NCBI GenBank assembly: GCA_014729945.1
Contig: WJJC01000049.1
Span: forward strand, 1-25,848
Source: Candidatus Bathyarchaeota archaeon
GTDB lineage: Archaea > Thermoproteota > Bathyarchaeia > TCS64
Length of the DNA stretch: 25,848 nucleotides
Direction: 5' to 3'
The notes below the pieces were generated by a model, which had not been told where the DNA came from, did no database searches, and saw only the letters and a list, made by a program, of their open reading frames with translations. Made by a program: the position numbers and the translations under genes. Shown here in pieces: positions 16,448 through 22,856 of the stretch; position 1 is the stretch's first letter, and every line of letters begins with the position of its first letter.

Positions 16448-17123
16448 AGCGAGCAAGCTCAAGTAGAGCCATATACGGGTTATCAGACTTTACTACTCCA
16501 CTGGCTACAAGGATACCTTTAGCTCCAAGGTCTAGTGCAGCAGATGCATCCTCACCATTGGTTATCCCCGCCCCGCATAACACCTTGACATCTGGATTAA
16601 CATTCTGGACTGCTTTAACAGCCCCCGATACTATTTCAGGTTGAGCTGTTGATACGGATATCCCTGAGCCGATTAACTCAGGTGGCTCTATAGCAATAGC
16701 GTCTGGGCCAATTAACGCGATTTTCTTAGCTGTCTCAATAGTGTCAGCGCATACAATAGTGACTAAGTCAACCTCCCTCGCCCGTTTTATGGAAGCCTCT
16801 ATCCGCTCTAGGGAAATCTGTCTCTCACTGTGATTCAACAATGTTCCATAAGCTCCTGCATCAACCACAGCCTCAGGTAATGTGTGTCCAGTGTTCTTTC
16901 CATAAGTAATGGGATCAATATGCTGAGCAAAAACAGGTGTCTCCCAAGAAACTGTTAAAGAAGCTATGTCAATAGTCTGGGGGGCTACAGCGATACTTAT
17001 CCCAGTTTTCTCGTTAACCTGTTGAGCTATCCTCGCGAACTCAACTGCTTTCGTGCCTGTAGCTTGCTCATATGTCTTGAGGTTAAGAAAAATTAATGGG
17101 TAATCAACTATTATTACTGACAT
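16434..17123 (-). CDS. tpiA: Triosephosphate isomerase, archaeal type
   Basis: A 229-residue TIM-barrel enzyme converting dihydroxyacetone phosphate and glyceraldehyde-3-phosphate. Active-site residues are K16 in FLNLKTY, H98 in LLNHSER and E146 in AIEPPELIGSG, with the phosphate-binding GAGITNGEDA and ILVASGVVKS segments. The length is that of the short archaeal form rather than the 250-residue bacterial one. The frame is open 27 codons further upstream, but the extension has no family match and crosses the promoter region; the ATG at 17123 gives a normal N-terminus. It is divergent from a class III aminotransferase gene. Confidence 0.93.
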   Translation of the reverse strand: MSVIIVDYPLIFLNLKTYEQATGTKAVEFARIAQQVNEKTGISIAVAPQTIDIASLTVSWETPVFAQHIDPITYGKNTGHTLPEAVVDAGAYGTLLNHSERQISLERIEASIKRAREVDLVTIVCADTIETAKKIALIGPDAIAIEPPELIGSGISVSTAQPEIVSGAVKAVQNVNPDVKVLCGAGITNGEDASAALDLGAKGILVASGVVKSDNPYMALLELARSMQR

Positions 17124-17177
17124 TCTGATCAAAGGAGAATGCGGTTTCAAGGTATTAATGGTTACGAGTTGAATAAA

Positions 17178-17184
17178 CTTATAG
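17178..17184. promoter_or_regulatory. Divergent TATA-like element (CTTATAG / CTATAAG)
   Basis: Reads as a TATA box both ways: about 25 bp from an expected start near 17155 for tpiA, and about 35 bp before the TTG of the aminotransferase gene. Confidence 0.4.
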
Positions 17185-17215
17185 CCCGAGGATATCCAAT
17201 TCAAGGTGTTAAATA

Positions 17216-18541
17216 TTGAAAATCAATGGCCCAAAAATAGTAGTTGAACCACCTGGCCCCAGGGTTTCTGAGGTTTTAAGGCGTGCCGGATTGAACCATG
17301 AATATTACGGTTCACCGATAATGGAGAAGGCACAGGGTATCTACATTCAAGACCTTGATGGTAACGTATTCGTAGATCTAATTTCAGGCAGATGTGTGAC
17401 CAATACGGGTCATAGCCACCCTAGGATTGTAGAAGCTATTAAGAAACAGAACGCGAAAGGTTTCCATTGGCAAACTAGGGGTATGTATAAGCTGGTTGAA
17501 AGACTGGGAGACATGACTGGTTTATCACCATGCCAAGTATATTGGAGCCAGTCAGGGAGCATGGTAAATGACTTTGCCATAAAGGCTGCTAGAAGGATTA
17601 CGGGCAGACCAAGAGTGTTGAGCTTCACAGGTAGCTATCATGGCTCTAGTATGGGCGGCATCAGTCTCAGCGGTTATGATCCATCGATGAAGAGAAAATA
17701 TGGTCCATTGGTTCCAGGCATTCATCATATACCTTACGCATGTTGTTACAGGTGCCCATTCCAGCTTGAACCAGCCACATGCAACTATACTTGCTTGGAC
17801 TACCTTGAGGATATCGTATTCAAAAGCTATGTTCCCCCTGAGGAGGTCTCATCCGTATTCGTTGAGCCCATACAGGGTGACGCGGGCTGGCATGTTCCAC
17901 CTGATGGTTGGCATAGTAGACTTAGGGAGATCTGTAATAAGTACGGTATTTTGTTGGTAGTGGATGAAATCCAGACAGCTTATGGACGGACAGGTAAATG
18001 GACAGCCATGGAACACTGGAGGATACAGGGGGATATAGTGTTACTGGGGAAAGCAATGGCCAGCGGGGTTCCATTAAGCGCGTGTGTTCTTGGAAGAGAC
18101 TTACTGGAGTCAACGGACTCGGAACCCATACCTATACATGCTCAGAGCTTCAGCGCAACACCCCTGGGGGTGGCTGCTGCCCACGCCACCATGGATGTAA
18201 TCAAAGATGAGCAACTATGTGATAACGCGGAGAAAATGGGAACTTATCTGAAGAAGCGGCTTGAGGATATGATGGAGAAATATAGTTGTATAGGAGATGT
18301 CAGGGGGAAAGGATTACTTCTCGGGGTTGAGATAGTTAATGACAGGGAGAAGAAGACTCCTGCACCTGAATTGGCTAACCGAATATGTCACAAAGCCTTC
18401 CAACGTGGAATATTCATACTGAATATGGGTAGTTATGGTGGAAGGGTTTTAAGGATAGCCCCACCGTTAATCATTAACAGGGAACAAATCGATACGGTTA
18501 TTGATGTTCTCTCCGAGGCCATAGAAGTAGCCCAAGACTAG
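17216..18541 (+). CDS. Class III aminotransferase (GABA/ornithine aminotransferase-like) with Cys insert
   Basis: A 441-residue fold-type I PLP enzyme. Evidence is FTGSYHGSSMGG, FVEPIQGDAGW, VVDEIQTAYGRTG (D250 holds the pyridine nitrogen) and the PLP lysine K279 in LLGKAMASG. Between residues 174 and 196 there is a cysteine-rich stretch (ACCYRCPFQLEPATCNYTC) like that in archaeal GABA/ornithine aminotransferase and broad-substrate amino-acid racemase groups. The usual SGTEANE or SGSDAND segment reads SGSMVND, a notable variant that may affect substrate choice. Substrate is unknown; transaminase and racemase are both possible. The start is TTG. Its stop overlaps that of the convergent gene in CTAG. 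Confidence 0.85.
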   Translation: MKINGPKIVVEPPGPRVSEVLRRAGLNHEYYGSPIMEKAQGIYIQDLDGNVFVDLISGRCVTNTGHSHPRIVEAIKKQNAKGFHWQTRGMYKLVERLGDMTGLSPCQVYWSQSGSMVNDFAIKAARRITGRPRVLSFTGSYHGSSMGGISLSGYDPSMKRKYGPLVPGIHHIPYACCYRCPFQLEPATCNYTCLDYLEDIVFKSYVPPEEVSSVFVEPIQGDAGWHVPPDGWHSRLREICNKYGILLVVDEIQTAYGRTGKWTAMEHWRIQGDIVLLGKAMASGVPLSACVLGRDLLESTDSEPIPIHAQSFSATPLGVAAAHATMDVIKDEQLCDNAEKMGTYLKKRLEDMMEKYSCIGDVRGKGLLLGVEIVNDREKKTPAPELANRICHKAFQRGIFILNMGSYGGRVLRIAPPLIINREQIDTVIDVLSEAIEVAQD

Positions 18542-19836
18542 GGTTTATAATCTTTCATGAACCCCACGGTGGCTGAGAGATATTCTTCTATAATCTCCTC
18601 TGTGTGGGGGCTACTTATCCAGCTGTGGCTTACTGTTGGGCTGAGAAAGACGATGTTTCTGTCGAGCATATATTTGAAATAGCTTCTAGTCATCTCCAAG
18701 TTATTTCTCGCTGTATCCCCGGAGTTTTTTGGCAGTTTATCTTGAAAGTGTATGGCGAATGTGCTTCCTACACCTGTGACTGACGCAGGATATTTGGATT
18801 CATCAAATATCTCCTGTAACCCATTTCGCATCTTTTCACCTAGCTCATTGATGTGTTTGTGTATTTGTCCATCCTTGAGGGTATCAACTGTAACGCTTCC
18901 AGCCACCATGCTGATCGGGTTTCCTGTGAAGGTTCCACCATGAGCGCTACGTTCCTCGGGATCAGGGTACTTGTTGTGGTCTATTAGCTCCATTATCTCC
19001 TCGGGGCCACAGAAGGCTCCAACGGGGAACCCGCCTCCAATAACCTTACCCATGATAGTTAGATCAGGTTTAACCCCGTAGTATTCCTGGGCTCCACCCA
19101 TACCAAGTCTGAAGCCAGTGATAACCTCATCAAAGATAAGTAAGGTATCTGTCTCATCACAGAGTTCTCTTAACCCCTCCAGGTAACCAGGTTCTGGTGT
19201 TATGAATCCAGCCGCTCCCATAACGGGTTCCAATACTATACAGGCTACCTCATTATTTTTTAGTATCTTAGAAGCGGCTTCAAGATCATTGAATGGTACA
19301 GCAAGAGTGTCTTCAATCACCTTTGGGTTTAACCCAGCTGACTCCGATCGACCATAAGGTCTGCTTACATAGGCGTGAAGGCTATCATATCCTCCGTGCC
19401 ATCCGCCTTCTATCTTTAGCATCTTGTCTCTGCCAGTATACGCCCTTGCTAGTCTGGTGCCATACATGTTTGCCTCGGTTCCACTACTAGTATAACGTAC
19501 CATCTCGGCTGATGGAACATATCTGACTATTTTCTCAGCTAACTCTATCTCTTTCTTGTGGCTAAACCCAAAATGGGTGCCCTCTGGTAACTGTTTCTTG
19601 ACTGCCTTGAGTATCGGATCCGGTGCATGGCCGAGGATCAAGGCACCGTGACCAACCCAGTAATCAGTATAAGTATTACCATCTACGTCAACTAGTCCTA
19701 CACCTTTCGCGTGATCAACATAGAAAGGGTAAGGAGGTAAAGCTCTAATTCCATAACTCACACCTGCGGGTAAGACTTTATTAGCCCGCTGGAATAATTT
19801 CCTGGATTTACTTGTTTTATCGCTATAACTGGACAT
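18538..19836 (-). CDS. Glutamate-1-semialdehyde aminomutase-like class III PLP enzyme
   Basis: A 432-residue class III PLP enzyme closest in appearance to glutamate-1-semialdehyde 2,1-aminomutase (HemL). It has LFQRANKVLPAGVSYGIRA, VDVDGNTYTDYW, ALILGHAPDPI, RYTSSGTEANMYGTRLARAYTGR, IEGGWHGGYD, LLIFDEVITGFRLGMGG (D236), PLP lysine K264 in IMGKVIGGGFPVGAF, and GGTFTGNPISMVAG. The AGVSYGIRA and DYWVGHGALILGH segments differ from the PGGVNSPVRA and GP of true HemL, and no other tetrapyrrole gene is nearby, so it may be a GSAM-like aminotransferase of other specificity. It lies tail to tail with the other class III enzyme, sharing the stop palindrome CTAG. Confidence 0.83.
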   Translation of the reverse strand: MSSYSDKTSKSRKLFQRANKVLPAGVSYGIRALPPYPFYVDHAKGVGLVDVDGNTYTDYWVGHGALILGHAPDPILKAVKKQLPEGTHFGFSHKKEIELAEKIVRYVPSAEMVRYTSSGTEANMYGTRLARAYTGRDKMLKIEGGWHGGYDSLHAYVSRPYGRSESAGLNPKVIEDTLAVPFNDLEAASKILKNNEVACIVLEPVMGAAGFITPEPGYLEGLRELCDETDTLLIFDEVITGFRLGMGGAQEYYGVKPDLTIMGKVIGGGFPVGAFCGPEEIMELIDHNKYPDPEERSAHGGTFTGNPISMVAGSVTVDTLKDGQIHKHINELGEKMRNGLQEIFDESKYPASVTGVGSTFAIHFQDKLPKNSGDTARNNLEMTRSYFKYMLDRNIVFLSPTVSHSWISSPHTEEIIEEYLSATVGFMKDYKP

Positions 19837-19890
19837 GTATATCGCCTATTATCAAAAATAAGAGGGAAGTTATTGCTTAAAACAAGGTGG

Positions 19891-19898
19891 GTTTAAAG
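19891..19898 (+). promoter_or_regulatory. TATA-like box for leaderless GTG start
   Basis: GTTTAAAG is centred about 27 bp before the GTG at 19922, where archaeal transcription would begin; no Shine-Dalgarno sequence is present. This supports both the GTG start and a leaderless mRNA. Confidence 0.4.
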
Positions 19899-19921
19899 GG
19901 TGGGGGATATTTTACGCCTCT

Positions 19922-20896
19922 GTGAACCCGGAGAAGATCAATGAGAGTATTGCCCAGTTAAAGGTTCCCATGTCACGGAATCCACTGGGAAAAACATTCA
20001 GCTATCTATTACTAGAATCAAATACATTAATAGACACAGGGGTACCTACCGACGAAGCTTACGCTGGACTAAGAGAACAGCTTAAGGAACACGATCTAAA
20101 ACCCCAGGATATTGAACAGGTCATTATCACACATCTCCACAATGATCACATTGGCCTAGCTGAGGATCTTAGGTCCTATGGCGCTGAGATCTGGGCCGGT
20201 ATAGCTACAAAAGATAGACAAGAGCAGATGATGCGAGAATGGAAGAATCTGTATGAGAACACGTTGAGGGAGCTGGATCTCTTCGGGGGACAGGAGTATA
20301 AGCGTCATATTACACGTAACAGGTACGTCTTCAAATCTGATGTCAAACCCATGCCCATAGACAGATACCTCGAAGACGGGGAGAAACTAAGGATAGGCGA
20401 TCTTACCCTAGAAGTGATATGGACACCAGGGCATAGCTATGATCATATATGTTTACTCAATCAGGATCAGAGAATTCTTTTCAGCGGAGATCATGTGTTA
20501 CCCAAAATAACAAGCCATGTAGCGCTCTACAGTTACCGTGACCATGACCCATTGGGAGAGTATCTTGATAGCTTGAAGAAAGTTGAAAATATCGATGTGG
20601 ACACAATCCTACCTGGGCATGAATGGATCTTCTACGATCTAAAAACACGAATAAAGCAACTCTACAGGCACCACAGAAACAGATTGGATGAGATGAAAGA
20701 GACTCTAGAGGATGGCCCTCAGACAGTTTATGATATAGGCAGTAAGGTTCACTGGGATAGTAGACCATGGCCTCAGATGAGCTTTTGGACCAAGCGTATG
20801 GCTGCAACAGAGACATATGCCCACCTAGTTTACCTATTAAACAATAATGAAATCAAGAGGGAGTTAAAGGATAACACCTACTACTTCAGCCTATAA
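19922..20896 (+). CDS. MBL-fold metallohydrolase with C-terminal winged-helix-like domain
   Basis: A 324-residue metallo-beta-lactamase-fold hydrolase. The metal motif HLHNDHIG (H71, H73, D75, H76) is followed by TPGHSYDHICLL, LFSGDHVLP and ILPGHEW, giving a complete two-zinc site. The last 80 residues (RLDEMKETLEDGPQTVYDIGS... then ATETYAHLVYLLNNNEIKREL) look like the helical or winged-helix cap of LACTB2-type proteins. Substrate is unknown; thioester, glyoxalase II-like, lactone or RNA substrates occur in the superfamily. The GTG start is supported by the upstream TATA-like box. Monocistronic, head to head with the GSAM-like gene. Confidence 0.85.
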   Translation: MNPEKINESIAQLKVPMSRNPLGKTFSYLLLESNTLIDTGVPTDEAYAGLREQLKEHDLKPQDIEQVIITHLHNDHIGLAEDLRSYGAEIWAGIATKDRQEQMMREWKNLYENTLRELDLFGGQEYKRHITRNRYVFKSDVKPMPIDRYLEDGEKLRIGDLTLEVIWTPGHSYDHICLLNQDQRILFSGDHVLPKITSHVALYSYRDHDPLGEYLDSLKKVENIDVDTILPGHEWIFYDLKTRIKQLYRHHRNRLDEMKETLEDGPQTVYDIGSKVHWDSRPWPQMSFWTKRMAATETYAHLVYLLNNNEIKRELKDNTYYFSL

Positions 20897-20966
20897 GGTC
20901 TGAAAATTTTCCACTCTAAACAATAAAGTAATTCAGTACAATAATAAAAAATAATCACGAAACGTG

Positions 20967-20998
20967 GATTGAGTTTCCTTTACATAGATTGAGTATCC
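20967..20998. repeat. Two direct repeats GATTGAGT(T/A)TCC, 20-bp period
   Basis: The 12-bp unit occurs at 20967-20978 and 20987-20998 with one mismatch, in the convergent gap between the MBL and winged-helix genes, directly beside the GC-rich hairpin. A short inverted repeat (CACG-AAA-CGTG, 20956-20966) precedes it. Confidence 0.4.
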
Positions 20999-21018
20999 CC
21001 CCTCCCGAAGGAGGAGGG
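20998..21018 (-). terminator. Stable C(UUCG)G hairpin behind the winged-helix gene
   Basis: In minus-strand RNA this folds as CCUCC-UUCG-GGAGG with three further C-G pairs outside a one-base bulge, the exceptionally stable cUUCGg tetraloop. It lies 20 nt after the stop of the minus-strand gene. There is no U-tract behind it, so it may protect or process an RNA 3' end rather than stop transcription, or belong to a structured RNA. Confidence 0.45.
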
Positions 21019-21037
21019 CTCTTGGGGGAGAGAGTGA

Positions 21038-21700
21038 TTAACGCCAGACCTTTATTCCACGTTCGTGGAGGTACTGGGCCGCCAAGTCCGCAATATCCGG
21101 ACTCTTGAATGGGATCTTTAGCTCCTTTGCTTTTCCCATTATCTCGCGGTATTTGATCTCTAATGGTTTTCCCGAGTCTTGGTACTCATCTAATATAGTT
21201 TGTGCAACCTCTTCTGCGACTCTGAACTTAGGGCTTAACATCCTGTAATGGTGTTTCAGCGACTTTGCTATCTCATCCGGACTCGCTGATTCTAAGGCCC
21301 ATACAGTGGGCCTTGGTCCACCCTTACTGCGCTTAATCTTGCTCACTTTTAAAGCCGGTACGAGAACATTCATTGCTCTTAGCCGTTTAAGAGCTCTGTA
21401 TACTGTTGCCTCGGGCATGTTTAACTCGCATTGGATTACCCATGCGGTTGCTGCACCGTGCAAACAGAAATATAGGAAGGTCTCGCTCACCGCGCTACTG
21501 CTAAAGATCTTTTCACTAAAGCTCATTAGTTCTTGAATATTCTTCAGAGTGGTGGAGAGGTCATTTTTTTCGTTCAATAATAATAGTTTTCGGAAAACTT
21601 CCACGTATTTCGCGAAGTTAGTAGCGTTTTCACTGTCATCTTTTACCGTGCGATTTTTATTCTTGTTTATACTTTTATCTAGGGCTACCGTGTTTGGCAC
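21038..21700 (-). CDS. Winged-helix DNA-binding protein (unassigned family)
   Basis: A 220-residue protein with a GTG start. A polar N-terminal 30 residues precedes a helical region (31-70). Next comes a winged helix at about 70-137: VSETFLYFCLHGAATAWVIQ, the recognition region MPEATVYRALKRLRAM, then basic KVSKIKRSKGGPRP and a VWAL wing strand. The C-terminal 80 residues are helical and end FKSPDIADLAAQYLHERGIKVW, which may be a second small DNA-binding unit. The pattern suits a transcription regulator or a plasmid-type replication or partition factor. It is divergent from the RHH gene across the repeat array, with a stable RNA hairpin behind it. No family assigned. Confidence 0.6.
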   Translation of the reverse strand: MPNTVALDKSINKNKNRTVKDDSENATNFAKYVEVFRKLLLLNEKNDLSTTLKNIQELMSFSEKIFSSSAVSETFLYFCLHGAATAWVIQCELNMPEATVYRALKRLRAMNVLVPALKVSKIKRSKGGPRPTVWALESASPDEIAKSLKHHYRMLSPKFRVAEEVAQTILDEYQDSGKPLEIKYREIMGKAKELKIPFKSPDIADLAAQYLHERGIKVWR

Positions 21701-21756
21701 TTACATCTAACTCCGGATCCCCTTTACAGGGGCAATATGTTTACAGCAGCGATATG

Positions 21757-21764
21757 CTTATAAG
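21757..21764. promoter_or_regulatory. Perfectly palindromic TATA box CTTATAAG, divergent promoter
   Basis: Lies almost midway between the GTG of the winged-helix gene (57 bp) and the ATG of the RHH gene (62 bp). It is followed at once by a second palindrome, AAGTATACTT (21762-21771), and flanked by copies of the GTAAACA motif on both sides, including an inverted copy ATGTTTAC at 21737-21744. Confidence 0.55.
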
Positions 21765-21771
21765 TATACTT

Positions 21772-21827
21772 GTTAACATGTAAACAAGTAAACAGGTAAA
21801 CAGGTTAACAGGTGAAAAAGTAAACAT
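21772..21827 (+). repeat. Seven tandem 8-bp iterons, consensus GTAAACAG
   Basis: Consecutive units with no spacer: GTTAACAT, GTAAACAA, GTAAACAG, GTAAACAG, GTTAACAG, GTGAAAAA, GTAAACAT. Six of the seven keep GT-AACA; the sixth is degenerate. The array starts 7 bp after the palindromic TATA box, covers the expected start site of the RHH mRNA, and its last unit runs into the ATG at 21826. RHH proteins bind short tandem repeats co-operatively (omega protein of pSM19035 and ParR are known cases), so it is probably the operator, or a centromere-like site, of the RHH protein. Confidence 0.85.
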
Positions 21828-22260
21828 GCCACGTAAAACCGTCGCCATAAGAGGTCTGGATACAGAACTCTACACAGAAGTCTTTACCATGGCTAAGAAA
21901 GATGGTAAGAACGTGGCTGAAGTAGTTAACAATGCTCTTGAACAGTTTTTAAATAACGATGAAACTCTAGCCGTTTCACACGATAGCGCCATATCTAACT
22001 CCGCAGAATTTATTCTTGCTATCGATGATGACGGCGAAATAAGCCTATCTAAGGAAGATATTAAAGAAATAGCCTTAGAAATGGGTCCTTTCGCTATAGA
22101 GAGCAGCGGACATCTTGTTTTTGAGAAAGATGTCGATAAAAACGCGTTAGCACAAATAAGCAGAATACAAGTGAAGAGCGGTACCATAAAAGTACCACGT
22201 AGCGCATACGCCCAATTCCTAATAAAGTGCAAAATACAAGGAAAACTCGACAAGTATTGA
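21826..22260 (+). CDS. Ribbon-helix-helix (CopG/Arc-type) regulator with C-terminal domain
   Basis: A 144-residue protein. Residues 1-44 form an RHH fold: strand RKTVAIRGLD, helix TELYTEVFTMAKKDG and helix NVAEVVNNALEQFL. An acidic, serine-containing linker (45-70) leads to a second domain of about 75 residues (SLSKEDIKEIALEMGPFAIE through VPRSAYAQFLIKCKIQGKLDKY) with a repeated strand-helix look, perhaps for oligomerisation or ligand binding. The start codon lies inside the last repeat of the iteron array, so binding there would block its own transcription and initiation. It overlaps the DUF99 gene by at least 3 bp and is very likely co-transcribed with it. Function beyond DNA binding is inferred. 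Confidence 0.75.
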   Translation: MPRKTVAIRGLDTELYTEVFTMAKKDGKNVAEVVNNALEQFLNNDETLAVSHDSAISNSAEFILAIDDDGEISLSKEDIKEIALEMGPFAIESSGHLVFEKDVDKNALAQISRIQVKSGTIKVPRSAYAQFLIKCKIQGKLDKY

Positions 22261-22856
22261 GACCCGTTTTCACGGTAGCAGTGGGGGTTCAAGACGGAAG
22301 CTTCAAGGCTTTCCAGAGAGGAGTAGCTGAGGCTGTACAATATACTTCGCTTTGTTTAACAAAAATAGCTGGTCCAATTATTCAGGATATTAAAGTAGAC
22401 TGTATTACAGTTGACGGCATGGATTCTACGGGGGTTCTGTTAAACAATTTGGCAGGATGGGATTACGAGGTATTGATCCTTGGTGGGGCTACCTTCGCCG
22501 GGTTCAACGTGATTGACGTTAAACATGTTTACAGGGAGACGATGAACCCAGTCATCGTTTTTAGCTCCAAGAAACCAGATATGAAATCAACACGTGGAGC
22601 CCTCCGTAAACATTTCCCGGATTGGCGAAAACGCTGGCAGAGGTATATGAAACTGGGAGAGTTATATGAAATAATCATCGACGACAAACCTGTATATTAT
22701 GAAGTAATTGGAGAAACCCCGGGGTTTGGGGAGCGAATATTACGTGAACAAGCGTTGAATGGACATACCCCCGAGGCTATCCGAGTTGCAGATCTAATAG
22801 CTAAAGGAGTCACTCCAATCTTTCCAAATCCAAAGGTATCTCATTTTGGGTCTTGA
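22257..22856 (+). CDS. DUF99 / UPF0215 endonuclease V-like protein
   Basis: A 199-residue archaeal protein of the DUF99 family, which shares the RNase H-like fold of endonuclease V; its activity is not established. Family landmarks are VAVGVQDGSF at the N-terminus, ITVDGMDSTGVLLNNL, VLILGGATFAGFNVIDV, PVIVFSSKKP and PEAIRVADLIAKGV at the C-terminus. Many relatives have GIDDG where this one has GVQDG, so one of two N-terminal acidic residues is a glutamine here. The frame is open to a GTG at 22227, but the TTG at 22257 overlaps the RHH stop (TTGA) and gives the family N-terminus. Its 3' end overlaps the convergent DP1 gene by 47 bp. Confidence 0.8.
   Translation: MRPVFTVAVGVQDGSFKAFQRGVAEAVQYTSLCLTKIAGPIIQDIKVDCITVDGMDSTGVLLNNLAGWDYEVLILGGATFAGFNVIDVKHVYRETMNPVIVFSSKKPDMKSTRGALRKHFPDWRKRWQRYMKLGELYEIIIDDKPVYYEVIGETPGFGERILREQALNGHTPEAIRVADLIAKGVTPIFPNPKVSHFGS

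Noticed and set aside
17124..17204. 27-residue N-terminal extension of triosephosphate isomerase
   Set aside because: It reaches into the divergent promoter region and has no counterpart in archaeal isomerases; the ATG at 17123 gives normal length.
20960..21700. IS200/IS605 or TnpB element
   Set aside because: The hairpin resembles such ends, but the adjacent gene is a winged-helix protein without TnpA or TnpB motifs.
21772..21827. The repeats as a CRISPR array
   Set aside because: Units are 8 bp and contiguous with no spacers, and there are no cas genes.
21700..21830. Replication origin next to DP1
   Set aside because: In some euryarchaea PolD genes lie near oriC, but there is no cdc6/orc1 gene, no ORB-like element and no AT-rich unwinding region; regulation of the RHH gene explains the repeats more simply.
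21870..22340. 156-residue minus-strand frame across the RHH gene
   Set aside because: Ser/Leu-rich shadow of the RHH and DUF99 genes; no domain pattern, while both plus-strand genes are recognisable.
22525..22532. Intragenic ATGTTTAC inside the DUF99 gene as a further iteron
   Set aside because: A single 8-bp match, within a short palindrome in coding sequence, is not distinguishable from chance.
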